Of a DNA stretch of 45,778 nt, positions 1 to 9,474 are shown one piece after another; the first letter of the stretch is position 1; each line of letters starts with the position of its first letter. The translations under genes and the position numbers were made by a program. Location of the stretch: positions 1 to 45,778 of the forward strand of contig JABMPQ010000012.1 of assembly GCA_013202585.1 (NCBI GenBank), read 5' to 3'. Source of the DNA: Parcubacteria group bacterium. GTDB lineage: Bacteria > Patescibacteriota > JABMPQ01. The notes below the pieces were generated by a model. That model ran no database searches. It was given only the letters and a program-made list of their open reading frames with translations, and was not told the origin of the DNA.

Positions 1-65
1 GTATTTCATGAATGTTGCACTTTGAATTAGAACTTAAGATATTCGAAGACAAGTGGATAACTTTA

Positions 66-179
66 TCAGATTAAAGTATTTTTCAGCTTTCCTGTCATTT
101 CTTCACCGTAATCAACCAAATAATTTGTTTTTACCTCTTTTATATTACCATTTTCTGGCGCTTGGAGCATTACTCTTTG
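66..179 (-). pseudogene. Duplicated C-terminal remnant of dnaE (37 codons + stop)
   Basis: Minus-strand translation QRVMLQAPENGNIKEVKTNYLVDYGEEMTGKLKNTLI* closely matches the dnaE C-terminus QRVILRVPENGSFREVKTEYLVDYNEEMAGKVKSQIEK*. It begins directly after, and in frame with, the stop codon of the upstream CYTH ORF. Confidence 0.85.
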
Positions 180-791
180 TTATTCCCCATAAGTTTCAGC
201 AATAAGACCTCTGTTCGCTTCTCGTCCAGCAACGGCCAGCCTTGAATTTTTATATCTAAGATCTTCAGTCACGTTCTTGCCAAACCACTCTAGTGCGACG
301 AAGCCATCAGCCTCATCTTCCGTATCAAACTCTACTTCAGCAGTTATTAGGCCGCTCAGATCACCGCTGAAAATGTCTAGCTCTATCGTAACCTCCATTT
401 GCTTCCCAGCTTTGTCGTCGTGATAGCTGTAGGGCATTTTGTGTCGTACTTTTTCTATTTTTTTGCCTACTATTTGTGGCCAAAGAGAGTCAAATTCTTG
501 CTTTGTTAGGTCGCTTTCAGGTTCTTCACATACCCGGCCACTTATTCTTTTTTTAGTTGTTTTAATAAATACTTCTTGGCCGTCTGGCTTTGTCATCTTC
601 CTAATTCTTCCTTTTCCACCTCCTAAATAGCCTTGCACAATAGGAATTCGCTCAGCACTAGCAAATAGTTCTTTTGGGATTTTATCTTTATCTATTATGT
701 ATTTCTCCTCAATTTCTAGTGGAATATTTTCTTTATCAGCATCTGGTGCTGATTCGCCGCCTGGAGCAAAAGGCCCTTCTGGATTGGACAT
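180..791 (-). CDS. CYTH-domain (triphosphate tunnel) protein
   Basis: EIEEKY start motif, RIRK, late ELDIFSGDLSGLITAEVEF and FGKNVTEDLRYKNSRLA pattern typical of CYTH proteins. Confidence 0.8.
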   Translation of the reverse strand: MSNPEGPFAPGGESAPDADKENIPLEIEEKYIIDKDKIPKELFASAERIPIVQGYLGGGKGRIRKMTKPDGQEVFIKTTKKRISGRVCEEPESDLTKQEFDSLWPQIVGKKIEKVRHKMPYSYHDDKAGKQMEVTIELDIFSGDLSGLITAEVEFDTEDEADGFVALEWFGKNVTEDLRYKNSRLAVAGREANRGLIAETYGE

Positions 792-828
792 AGGTTTTTA
801 TAATTATTTGATTTGTTTTATGTCGAGA

Positions 829-3800
829 TCACTTCTCTATCTGAGATTTTACTTTTCCCGCCATCTCCTCATTATAATCTACCAAATATTCTGTTTTCAC
901 TTCTCGGAAGCTCCCATTTTCTGGCACTCTTAGTATCACTCGTTGTTTCCCCTGGTGGGTAGCAAAAATTTTCTTAAGTTGGTGGAATAAGGCAGGGGAA
1001 GCACCCGCCGGAATCTTTATTTTCACTGCTCCTTTTTTATCAGCAGCGATCTGATTTCCGACGCCAGTTTGATTACTGGCCGGCTCAAAGCCCATCTCGT
1101 CACTGCGATTACTATTAGCCTGCCTGCCGGCAGGCAGGGCTTGACGCATTGACTGCACCGTCTGCCATTTGTCCATCATCTCTTGATCTATTTCGCGCAC
1201 TTCTTCGCATAAAATTTTCATCTCGCCGTCACGATCGTTCAATTTTCCTTCAACTAGCACAATTTTACCTTCTTCCCAAATATTATGATTTCTCTCCAGA
1301 ACCGAAGGGAAGACGATCACTTCTAATTTATCCAGGCCATTTTCCAGCTCCACAAAAAGCATCGGCTGATTTTTCTTGGTGATTATTTTTTTTGCTTTAT
1401 TGACCACACCCCCTACTTTTACAACTTGGTCAGATTTTTTTTGGGGAATATCTTTAAAGGATACCGTACTGGCGGCCAGAAATTTTTTATATTCTTCCAG
1501 GGGATTTTCCGAAACGTACAGTCCCAGTAATTCTTTTTCCCAAGCCAGTCGCTCTTTTTTGGTAGCTGGCTCAACTGCTTCTAGTTTCAGTCCGGGAGCA
1601 GCCTGCTCGCCCGATCCGAGGCTGCCAAATAAATCAGTCTGTCCAGCGGCGTTAGCCCGGCTAGTCGATTTTATATGTTCCAAAATTCGTTCCATATTAG
1701 CCAGTACCTGTTTTCGTTCTACTAGTTGGTCGAGGGCACCACTCATCGCCAGGCTTTCTAGCGATCTTTTATTCAAATTCTTGGAGCTGACTCGCTTGAT
1801 AAAATCACCGAAATCGGAAAATTTTCCATCCGTTTTGCGTTCTTCAACCACCTGCTCGATAATATTGTTGCCCAGATTCTTGATAGCACTAAAAGCAAAG
1901 CGGATATTTTTTGTCCCCGGCACGACGGCAAAAGTATCAAAGCTTTCATTAATATCTGGTGGCAGTACTTCCAAGCCCATCTGTTCGCACTCGGTAATCT
2001 CAATTGCTACCCGATCAGTGTTTTCTTGGTCAGCTGTTAAGAGGGCAGCCATAAATTCAGTTGGATATTTAACTTTGAGGTAGGCTGTTTGGTAGGCGAT
2101 CAAGGCGTAGCAAGCAGCGTGGGAGCGATTAAAGCCATAACCAGCAAAAGGTTCGATAAAAGTGAATATTGCCTGGGCTGTTTTACGGTCGATTTCGTTG
2201 GCAACACAACCGTCGATAAATTTCTTTTTTTGTTCCAGTAATAGCTTTTTTATTTTCTTTCCCACCGCTTTACGAAGAACGTCTGCTTCAGCTAGGGTGA
2301 ATCCGGCTAAGTCTCGGGCAATCTGCATCACTTGCTCTTGGTAAATGGCAACCCCATAGGTGTTTTCTAAAATCGGTTTAAGCTTGGGGTGAATATAGCG
2401 CGTTTTTTTCTTACCATGTTTACCGGCGATATAGTCAGGAATCCAGTCCATCGGTCCGGGACGGAAAAGGGCTACCATGGCAATCAGATCTTCGAATTCA
2501 GTCGGCTTGAGCTGTTTGAGATAACGTTTCATACCGGCTGATTCGAACTGAAAGACGCCCGTAGTTTGTCCTTTTTGAAAAAGTTCGTAGGCTTGTTTGT
2601 CATCGAGAGGGATAGTTTGGATATCGATGTTAATCTTTTTAACTTTATCGATTATCCGTAAGGCTCTTTCAATGATGGAAAGATTTTTCAAGCCCAAGAA
2701 ATCCATTTTAAGGAGGCCGAGATCTTCGACGGCGTGCATTTCATATTGAGTAATAATCGAAGCGTCATCTTGACTAGCTTTTTGTAAAGGAATATAGGTG
2801 TCAAGCTCGTCGGGGGAGATCACAGTACCACAAGCGTGGGTGGAAGCGTGACGGGCGACGCCTTCCAATTTTTTCGAGTAATCGATTAGTTTTTTGGCCT
2901 GGGGGTCGCTGTTGTATAATTCACGCAGCTCTGGTTCAGCGCGAAGGGCTTCCTCGAGGGTGTTGAACATCGGAATCAGCTTGGCTGCCTTGTCACAAAA
3001 GTCATAAGGGTAGCCCAGGGCACGACCACAATCGCGAATGGCAGCCCGGGCAGCCATAGTTCCAAAGGTGATGATTTGAGCTACTTTGTCCTTGCCGTAT
3101 TTCTGACGGGTGTATTCGATTACCTCATCGCGGCGGGTATCGGCAAAGTCGAGGTCGATATCAGGCAGGCTGATCCGCTCCGGGTTGAGAAATCGCTCGA
3201 AGAGCAAATTATACTTTATCGGATCAACGTCAGTGATATTTAAAAGATAGGCGACCAAACTACCACCGGCGCTACCCCGGCCGGGCCCGACGACAATCCC
3301 ATTGTCTTTGGCCCAGTTGACTAGGTCTTGAACTATTAGAAAATAAGAAGAAAAGTTGGTTTTAGAAATAACTGACAGTTCATAATCTAAACGTTCGATT
3401 ATCTCTTTTTCTTTGTTTGAGGTAGCTTTGTCGAGGTTCGATATCTGATATCTTCTATCAAGTCCTTTAACACAAAGCTCGCGGAGATAATTGTCTGGAG
3501 ATTTTTTGCCTGGCACCGGAAAAAGGGGCAACTTACTTTCACCCAGCTTGATTTCGACGTTACATTGTTCGGCGATCTTGAGTGTATTTTCAGTTGCTCC
3601 CGGAAAATTCTGGCAGCTATCAATCATATCTTGAGGATCGCGTAAAGAAAAATCAGTTCCTACCATCGACAAACGGTTTTCGTCGGTGACAGTTCGCTGC
3701 ATTTGAATACACATTAAAACATCGTGCACCTTATCATCCTCGGTATTCAAATAGTGGACATCATTGGTGGCGACTAGGGGAGTGTTAGTTTTTTGCGCTA

Positions 3801-4374
3801 ATTCAGCCACGGCTTCGTTGGCTGTCTTTTGTTTGGGAATGTTGGGATGATCCTGGATCTCAAGATAGAAATTGTCCGCCCCAAAAATATCTTTGTATCT
3901 TTTTATCGCTTCTTCGGCCTTGTCAGGTTTACCACTCAAAACACTTACTGGAATCTCACCTTGTAGACAAGCGGAAAGAGCAATCAGACCCTCGCTGTAT
4001 TTTTTCAGTAACTCAAAATCCACTCGCGGCTTATAATAAAAGCCCTCTAAGTGGGCTTTGGTGGTCAATTTCAGCAGATTACGATAGCCGGTTTCGTTTT
4101 TGGCTAACAGAACGAGATGGTAAGGATTAATGTCGAGTCTAGGCCTTTTTTGTTTACGGCCATGGCGAGCAACATAAGTTTCTACGCCAATAATAGGCTT
4201 AATGCCAATTCCCTTAGCTTTTTGGTAAAATTCAACCGTTCCGTACATCGTGCCGTGGTCGGTGAGAGCTAGAGATTTTAGACCCTGTTCTTTAGTTTTA
4301 TTTAAGAGATCGTCTATTTTGGCGAGGCCGTCGAGAAGAGAGTAATGGCTATGGACATGAAGATGAGTAAACAT
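829..4374 (-). CDS. dnaE: DNA polymerase III subunit alpha
   Basis: 1181 aa; N-terminal PHP (FTHLHVHSHYSLLDGLAKIDDL), PDIDLDFAD, GPGRGSAGGSLVAYLL, FAGYGFNRSHAACYA. Confidence 0.98.
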   Translation of the reverse strand: MFTHLHVHSHYSLLDGLAKIDDLLNKTKEQGLKSLALTDHGTMYGTVEFYQKAKGIGIKPIIGVETYVARHGRKQKRPRLDINPYHLVLLAKNETGYRNLLKLTTKAHLEGFYYKPRVDFELLKKYSEGLIALSACLQGEIPVSVLSGKPDKAEEAIKRYKDIFGADNFYLEIQDHPNIPKQKTANEAVAELAQKTNTPLVATNDVHYLNTEDDKVHDVLMCIQMQRTVTDENRLSMVGTDFSLRDPQDMIDSCQNFPGATENTLKIAEQCNVEIKLGESKLPLFPVPGKKSPDNYLRELCVKGLDRRYQISNLDKATSNKEKEIIERLDYELSVISKTNFSSYFLIVQDLVNWAKDNGIVVGPGRGSAGGSLVAYLLNITDVDPIKYNLLFERFLNPERISLPDIDLDFADTRRDEVIEYTRQKYGKDKVAQIITFGTMAARAAIRDCGRALGYPYDFCDKAAKLIPMFNTLEEALRAEPELRELYNSDPQAKKLIDYSKKLEGVARHASTHACGTVISPDELDTYIPLQKASQDDASIITQYEMHAVEDLGLLKMDFLGLKNLSIIERALRIIDKVKKINIDIQTIPLDDKQAYELFQKGQTTGVFQFESAGMKRYLKQLKPTEFEDLIAMVALFRPGPMDWIPDYIAGKHGKKKTRYIHPKLKPILENTYGVAIYQEQVMQIARDLAGFTLAEADVLRKAVGKKIKKLLLEQKKKFIDGCVANEIDRKTAQAIFTFIEPFAGYGFNRSHAACYALIAYQTAYLKVKYPTEFMAALLTADQENTDRVAIEITECEQMGLEVLPPDINESFDTFAVVPGTKNIRFAFSAIKNLGNNIIEQVVEERKTDGKFSDFGDFIKRVSSKNLNKRSLESLAMSGALDQLVERKQVLANMERILEHIKSTSRANAAGQTDLFGSLGSGEQAAPGLKLEAVEPATKKERLAWEKELLGLYVSENPLEEYKKFLAASTVSFKDIPQKKSDQVVKVGGVVNKAKKIITKKNQPMLFVELENGLDKLEVIVFPSVLERNHNIWEEGKIVLVEGKLNDRDGEMKILCEEVREIDQEMMDKWQTVQSMRQALPAGRQANSNRSDEMGFEPASNQTGVGNQIAADKKGAVKIKIPAGASPALFHQLKKIFATHQGKQRVILRVPENGSFREVKTEYLVDYNEEMAGKVKSQIEK
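1119..1138. repeat. 20-bp palindrome P1 (CCTGCCTGCCGGCAGGCAGG) inside dnaE
   Basis: Perfect palindrome; encodes ALPAGRQA in frame within DnaE (SMRQALPAGRQANSNR). Confidence 0.95.
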
Positions 4375-4388
4375 GTGGAGTCTATTAT

Positions 4389-5033
4389 CTATTTCTCGAT
4401 TTTCAGTTTGCTGCGTTTCTTCCGACTCTCAAAGTAAAGTACACCAGTAACCACGATTACTACCACGCCAAGAATGAGAAGAACAGTCAGTAATACCCAG
4501 CTGAAAATAAAGTGGGCGGTTTTAACTAGGGCTGATACTACGGAGCGTCCAGCACTAGTACTGTCGAGAATAAAGATAATGAAGAAAAACAGAATTGTTC
4601 CCAGAACGATCCTTTTTAACAATTTGCGAGGAGCACTAATGTAGTGACGGAAAAACAACACCACCTTATCGAGTGTTTTTAATTTCTTTTCTTCTATTTT
4701 GGTGAGATCTTTAACAGCTTGGTGATAGGCAGATAATATTTCCTTGATATCAATTACTTCGATCTCAGCGCTTACTTCCAGAGCTAATTTTTTATAAATG
4801 TCACGGGCTAGCTGTAAAGCTTCGTAATCAGAAAAAGCACTACGGGCATTTCGTACTCGCTGGTCAGTAGTTTTGCCAGGAAAGTTTCTTCTTTTCAAGA
4901 CCTCATCGAAAATCTTTTCCGTTTCGATAATGGCCATAGCTGTTCCACCTTTATTTTTCTCATTTACATAAGCCTCAACTTTTTCCCAGTTGAGAGCGGG
5001 ATTTTTAGAATCTTCTTTTTCTTTGTCAGCCAT
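4389..5033 (-). CDS. Hypothetical membrane protein (two C-terminal TM segments)
   Basis: 214 aa ORF, hydrophobic ILFFFIIFILDS and VLLTVLLILGVVVIVVTGVLYF. Confidence 0.7.
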   Translation of the reverse strand: MADKEKEDSKNPALNWEKVEAYVNEKNKGGTAMAIIETEKIFDEVLKRRNFPGKTTDQRVRNARSAFSDYEALQLARDIYKKLALEVSAEIEVIDIKEILSAYHQAVKDLTKIEEKKLKTLDKVVLFFRHYISAPRKLLKRIVLGTILFFFIIFILDSTSAGRSVVSALVKTAHFIFSWVLLTVLLILGVVVIVVTGVLYFESRKKRSKLKIEK

Positions 5034-5105
5034 ATTTATTAGATAATTTATCCGATGTTTTGCAGGTGAAGTATATAATAGAAGGCGGAGGGGGGCAATA
5101 TATTA

Positions 5106-5132
5106 AAAAACTCCGCTGGCGGCAGAGTTTTT
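5106..5132. terminator. Terminator-like hairpin
   Basis: AAAAACTC...GAGTTTTT inverted repeat between ORFs. Confidence 0.55.
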
Positions 5133-5153
5133 GTGACAGATTTTATAGTTAAT

Positions 5154-5438
5154 CTAAGCCTTGCCTCTTGATTTGAATTCTTTGGCCGCTCGTTTGGCCT
5201 TACCCTTATACTCGTCAACTTTTTCAGCTGCCTCGTCTTTCACCTCGTCCATTTTTTCTAGAGCCTCTTTTTTCAGTGCTAAGCCTTTTTTCTTGGCTTC
5301 GTCAGCTTTAACTTTGAGTTGTTTCCGGGTCTCTTCGCCGGTTTGCGGAGCGTACAGTAGCGCCACACCAGCTCCCACTAGGGCTCCGAGAATGACTCCA
5401 CCTAAGAAACTACTGGCGCCGTTGCATTTATTGTACAT
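5154..5438 (-). CDS. YtxH-domain-like small membrane protein
   Basis: Likely start at MYNKCNGASSFLGGVILGALVGAGVALLYAPQTGEETRKQLK (YtxH signature). The supplied 133-aa ORF extends N-terminally through a palindromic element, which is probably spurious. Confidence 0.75.
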   Translation of the reverse strand: MYNKCNGASSFLGGVILGALVGAGVALLYAPQTGEETRKQLKVKADEAKKKGLALKKEALEKMDEVKDEAAEKVDEYKGKAKRAAKEFKSRGKA

Positions 5439-5453
5439 ATTTTTGGTTATAGA

Positions 5454-5570
5454 ACTTACCCGGCTTGGCGCATTTCTTCGTTGGAAGCTGCGGTACTCGT
5501 TCGACGTATGTTTAATACGTCTCACTTCGTTCCTCACTTCCGTCTCGAACTGCATCCAAGCCGGGTAAGT
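5454..5570. repeat. 117-bp long imperfect palindrome
   Basis: Outer arms ACTTACCCGGCTTGG / CCAAGCCGGGTAAGT (15/15), inner GACGTAT-GTTTA-ATACGTC; both share the same centre (~5512). Confidence 0.9.
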
Positions 5571-5580
5571 CCTTGTTTAA

Positions 5581-5892
5581 TTATTTTTTCTTGTCAGTAA
5601 AAATTTTGGCAGCTGAGCGAACACCCTTAAATACTTGCGAAAATGACTCAATTGGCTTGAGGATGCCGTTATTAATACCATCAATAGTTTGCATTAAGGA
5701 AGAAACAGTAGTGCTCGTAGACTCAACTACCGGATCGATTTTCTCCAATTTTTTGTTAACGTCTTCGACTGTCTTGCGTGATTCCTGAACTACCTTAGTA
5801 ACTGAATAGAGAAGATAGCTCAAAAAACCGGCCAGAACTACTATGGCTAGGGCTAAACCTCCCCAGAGAAGGTCAATACTAGTGTCAAACAT
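5581..5892 (-). CDS. DUF948-like membrane-anchored coiled-coil protein
   Basis: 103 aa, N-terminal TM, KTVEDVNKKLEKIDPVVESTSTTVSSL. Confidence 0.6.
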   Translation of the reverse strand: MFDTSIDLLWGGLALAIVVLAGFLSYLLYSVTKVVQESRKTVEDVNKKLEKIDPVVESTSTTVSSLMQTIDGINNGILKPIESFSQVFKGVRSAAKIFTDKKK

Positions 5893-6094
5893 GGTTTTTA
5901 GTTAGTTTGTTTTTGTATTTATTAACATGTATACACAATACGGAAGATCTCATCTCCTTTCTATTATAGCATATTTTCTGCATCTTGTTAACATGTTTTT
6001 TCCGGCAGCTTTATGCTATATTAGACCCATTGTGTGGTCTATCAGGCGATAGGTTTAATGAACACAAAATTGCTCAATAGGTAACAATATTGGA

Positions 6095-6997
6095 ATGAAC
6101 AACAATCAAGGAAATCTATCTCCCGAGGAAATCCGTCAACAGCGAGTTAAGGCGCAGAAGGCCAAGATCTCCAAAAATTACGAACGGAAACTTTTTGTAA
6201 TAAAGCATAAAAAGAAGATACTCTTTTGGCTTAAGATAGCTGGATTGGTTATAGTGGCTATAGCGGTAGTGGCGGGGGCAACAATCGGGATCATCAACTT
6301 GGTTAAATTTTTAACTAGAGATAAGGGTGATCAACCACAAGTAGTGGTGGACGAGATAGAAAAACCACCAGCTGACTTTGCGATAAAGATGACGGAAATA
6401 AAACTTTTACAGCCGGTGGCGGGGGAAACAACCTATGACATTATGGCTCGGATCGTTAATGAAGACCCAGATTGGGGAGTAAGTAAGTTAAGCTATACTT
6501 TTGTTCTCAAAGATCGTTTTGATCAAGTGGTGGCGGAACAAAAACAAAATTCTTTTATTCTCCCCAATCAAAGTAGGCATTTAATTGAAATAGGAATTGA
6601 AACGGAAAAAGCAGCTCAGAAAGTAGAGTTGAAAATCAAGCTGGAAAAAATCCAGAAACTAAAAGAATTCACCCTACCAAATATTAAAATTGTTGATAAA
6701 AGTTACCAGGCCACTGACATGAAAGTAACCGGCGAGCTTTTAAATGATAGTCCTTATGATTTTGGTAAAGTGGAGGTGGGAGTTATCTTATTTGATAAGG
6801 TGGGGGAGGTAATAGGATTAAATTTTACCAATGTTAATTCTTTTACTAGCGGTAGTAAGCGATCGTTTGTGGTTAGTTGGAATGATGATGAAGTTTTAGG
6901 GGTGGTTTCTCAAGTTTACGTTGAACCCCAAGTAAATGTTTTCGGTTCTGGAATATTTATGAATAATTACGGTTCGGGACAGAACTTAGACTACTGA
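6095..6997 (+). CDS. Hypothetical membrane-anchored protein
   Basis: 300 aa ORF, one TM (FWLKIAGLVIVAIAVVAGATIGIINLV) followed by beta-rich exoplasmic region. Confidence 0.7.
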   Translation: MNNNQGNLSPEEIRQQRVKAQKAKISKNYERKLFVIKHKKKILFWLKIAGLVIVAIAVVAGATIGIINLVKFLTRDKGDQPQVVVDEIEKPPADFAIKMTEIKLLQPVAGETTYDIMARIVNEDPDWGVSKLSYTFVLKDRFDQVVAEQKQNSFILPNQSRHLIEIGIETEKAAQKVELKIKLEKIQKLKEFTLPNIKIVDKSYQATDMKVTGELLNDSPYDFGKVEVGVILFDKVGEVIGLNFTNVNSFTSGSKRSFVVSWNDDEVLGVVSQVYVEPQVNVFGSGIFMNNYGSGQNLDY

Positions 6998-7018
6998 TAG
7001 CACAGATTGACACGGATT

Positions 7019-7064
7019 AATACCCGCCCGCCTCGCCCCGATCAAATCGGGATGGGCAGGCAGA
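7019..7064. repeat. Degenerate nested palindrome (P2 CCCGAT-CAA-ATCGGG inside decayed P1 arms)
   Basis: cccgcccgcctcgccccgatcaaatcgggatgggcaggcag. Confidence 0.65.
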
Positions 7065-7112
7065 TCAACACAGATACATGCGGTCTGAGGCGTGTATTTT
7101 AGTAACTAAACC

Positions 7113-8222
7113 ATGTTTCAAGTTGTCAAACATCTAAGGAAATTAGACTGGCTATTACTAGCAGCAGTTGTTTTACTAATTAGTTTGAGCATTGTGTTGA
7201 TTTATAGCACTTCCGGATCTACCGCGGGCGAGTTTGATTTTTCCAATTTGCACAAGCAGGTAATTTTTGTTGGGCTGGGTTTGTTGTGTTTCATGTTGGC
7301 ATCTTTTTTCGACTACCAGCTTCTAAAAAATTACGCCTATGCCTTATATATTATTATGGTAGTTGTTTTGGTAGGGGTTCTAATATTTGGTACGGAAATT
7401 CGGGGGACTAAGGGCTGGTTTACTTTCGGCTCCTTCCAGATCCAACCGGCAGAAATTGCCAAAGTGGTCTTGTTAATTATTCTCGCTCGATATTTTGCTA
7501 GCATCACTGGAAAGATGAGCACATTTCGTTATGTCGTCATCTCTGGTCTTATTACTTTAATTCCAGCTGGCTTGATTATTCTCCAGCCGGATTTTGGGTC
7601 AGCCCTAGTATTGATTTTCTTGTGGCTAGCCATGCTACTCATTTCCGGAATAAAAAGGATTTATGTAGCCATGCTTGGTGGTGGTGGATTTGCCATCGGC
7701 TGGATTTTATGGGAGTTTATTTTTAAAGACTACCAGCGTGAAAGAATTCTCACTTTTTTAAATCCGGCTCGGGATCCTCTGGGTGCTGGCTATAATATTA
7801 TCCAATCCAAAATCGCGGTTGGCTCGGGAGGGTGGCTAGGCAAAGGGTTGGGTTATGGTTCACAAAGCCAACTGAAGTTTCTGCCAGCTCAACAGACTGA
7901 TTTTATCTTTGCTGTTTTGGCAGAAGAGCTGGGATTTTTAGGAGCCTCTTTATTATTAGTGCTGTTTTGCTTTTTATTGTTGCGCATGATGAGAGCTGTT
8001 CGCGGAGCCCGCGATGATTTTGGCTTAATGTTAGGAGTTGGGGTTATTGTAATTTTCTTGTTCCAAATAATTGTCAATGTGGGAATGAATATGGGAATGG
8101 TTCCAGTCACGGGAATTCCTTTGCCCCTAGTTAGCTATGGTGGTAGTTCGTTGATTAGTATGTTAATACTGGTGGGGATATTACAAAGTGTGGCGATCAG
8201 GAGTAAGACACTGAAGTTCTAG
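7113..8222 (+). CDS. rodA: Rod shape-determining protein RodA (SEDS family)
   Basis: 369 aa; IQPAEIAKVVLL, QPDFGSALVL, FLPAQQTDFIFAVLAEELGF, GIPLPLVSYGGSSLIS. Confidence 0.95.
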   Translation: MFQVVKHLRKLDWLLLAAVVLLISLSIVLIYSTSGSTAGEFDFSNLHKQVIFVGLGLLCFMLASFFDYQLLKNYAYALYIIMVVVLVGVLIFGTEIRGTKGWFTFGSFQIQPAEIAKVVLLIILARYFASITGKMSTFRYVVISGLITLIPAGLIILQPDFGSALVLIFLWLAMLLISGIKRIYVAMLGGGGFAIGWILWEFIFKDYQRERILTFLNPARDPLGAGYNIIQSKIAVGSGGWLGKGLGYGSQSQLKFLPAQQTDFIFAVLAEELGFLGASLLLVLFCFLLLRMMRAVRGARDDFGLMLGVGVIVIFLFQIIVNVGMNMGMVPVTGIPLPLVSYGGSSLISMLILVGILQSVAIRSKTLKF

Positions 8223-8353
8223 CCCCTTTGTTGATAACTGTAGCGAAAAGGTCTTGAAAAAAAGTGGGTCTGGAGTAGAATGAAGAACTGATAATTCTCG
8301 GATGGAAAATTCCGGGGGTTTTATTAATAATGTGCTAATAATCAGATAAGCAA

Positions 8354-9088
8354 ATGTCAGATCTACAAATAAAAGCTAAAGCTAGAGAAGAAGTTGGTAA
8401 AGGATTGGTAAAGCTTCGGGCAGCTGACCAAATCCCGGGAAATTTTTATGGTGCCAAGAGCAAACCAGTTTCATTGTCAGTTGAGTATTTGCCTTTTAAA
8501 AAAGTTTTTCAGGAGGCAGGGGAAAACACAGTGATTGATTTAGATGTCGACGGTAAAAAGAAAAAAGTATTGGTGAAAGAAGTACAATATCATCCTACTA
8601 CTAGCAATTTTATTCACATCGATTTTTTTGAGGTAGATGTTACTAAGAAAATTACGGCGGCGATTCCGTTGGAATTCACCGGTGAATCTAAAGCGGTTAA
8701 AGATGAAGGCGGCGTGTTGGTGAAAAGTATTGATGAATTAGAAGTAGAATGTCTACCAGCTGATTTGCCCAAGAACATTACGGTCGATATTAGCTCACTT
8801 GATACTTTTGAGGATGTTATTAAGGTAGGTGATTTGGATATCTCAGCCGCTGTTAGCGTCTCACTGGATAAAAAGAATGTTATTGCTACTGTCACCCCAC
8901 CGCGGTCGGAGGAAGAATTGGATGAGCTGGATGAGGAAGTCAAGGGAGATGTTGAAGATGTCGAAGGCGTCAAGAAAGAAGAACCAGTCGAGGGTGAAGA
9001 GGGGGCTGAAGAGGGTGAAGGCGATAAGCTGGCCGAAGAAAAACCAGCCGAGGAAGCTAAAGGCGCTGACGACAAAGATAAAAAATAA
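8354..9088 (+). CDS. rplY: 50S ribosomal protein L25/CTC family with long acidic tail
   Basis: IPGNFYGAKSKPVSLSVE, VLVKEVQYHPTTSNFIHIDFFEV, ECLPADLPKNITVDISSL; C-terminal E/D-rich tail. Confidence 0.92.
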   Translation: MSDLQIKAKAREEVGKGLVKLRAADQIPGNFYGAKSKPVSLSVEYLPFKKVFQEAGENTVIDLDVDGKKKKVLVKEVQYHPTTSNFIHIDFFEVDVTKKITAAIPLEFTGESKAVKDEGGVLVKSIDELEVECLPADLPKNITVDISSLDTFEDVIKVGDLDISAAVSVSLDKKNVIATVTPPRSEEELDELDEEVKGDVEDVEGVKKEEPVEGEEGAEEGEGDKLAEEKPAEEAKGADDKDKK

Positions 9089-9106
9089 TTTACATTTTTT
9101 ACAATT

Positions 9107-9421
9107 ATGGTAAAAAAATCTATTACTAAAATAAAGGAAGCAGAAAACAAAGCCGAGAGAATTGTGGTCGAAGCGGAGAAAACGGTAGCTGATAGTGTTG
9201 TGTCCGAAAAAAGAAGGTGGGAAAAAGAACTAGATAAAATAAAAGAAGCAGAAGAAGTTAATCTAGCCACAAAATTAGAAACTGCTAAGAAAGAAGCCGG
9301 AGGCCTAAAAAAAGAACGAGAATCAGAGATTGATAGTAAAATGTCGGCCGTAGAGGATAAGGCCAAAACCAATGTAGATAAGGCTGTTCAGCTCTTGGTT
9401 GACAAGATGCTGGCAGTTTAG
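9107..9421 (+). CDS. V/A-type ATPase peripheral-stalk subunit (H/G-like)
   Basis: 104 aa coiled coil at the head of the V-type ATPase operon. Confidence 0.65.
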   Translation: MVKKSITKIKEAENKAERIVVEAEKTVADSVVSEKRRWEKELDKIKEAEEVNLATKLETAKKEAGGLKKERESEIDSKMSAVEDKAKTNVDKAVQLLVDKMLAV

Positions 9422-9474
9422 GATCGCGGTTTGTGAGTAGCCGTGTTTTTTTGTGAAATTATAAAAAGGTTGTT

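Noticed and set aside
1376-2083. 235-aa plus-strand ORF
   Set aside because: Antisense to dnaE, with no start context or recognisable domain.
8614-9372. 252-aa Ser-rich minus-strand ORF
   Set aside because: Antisense to the rplY acidic tail and the V-ATPase stalk gene; composition is a mirror of GAA/GAG codons.
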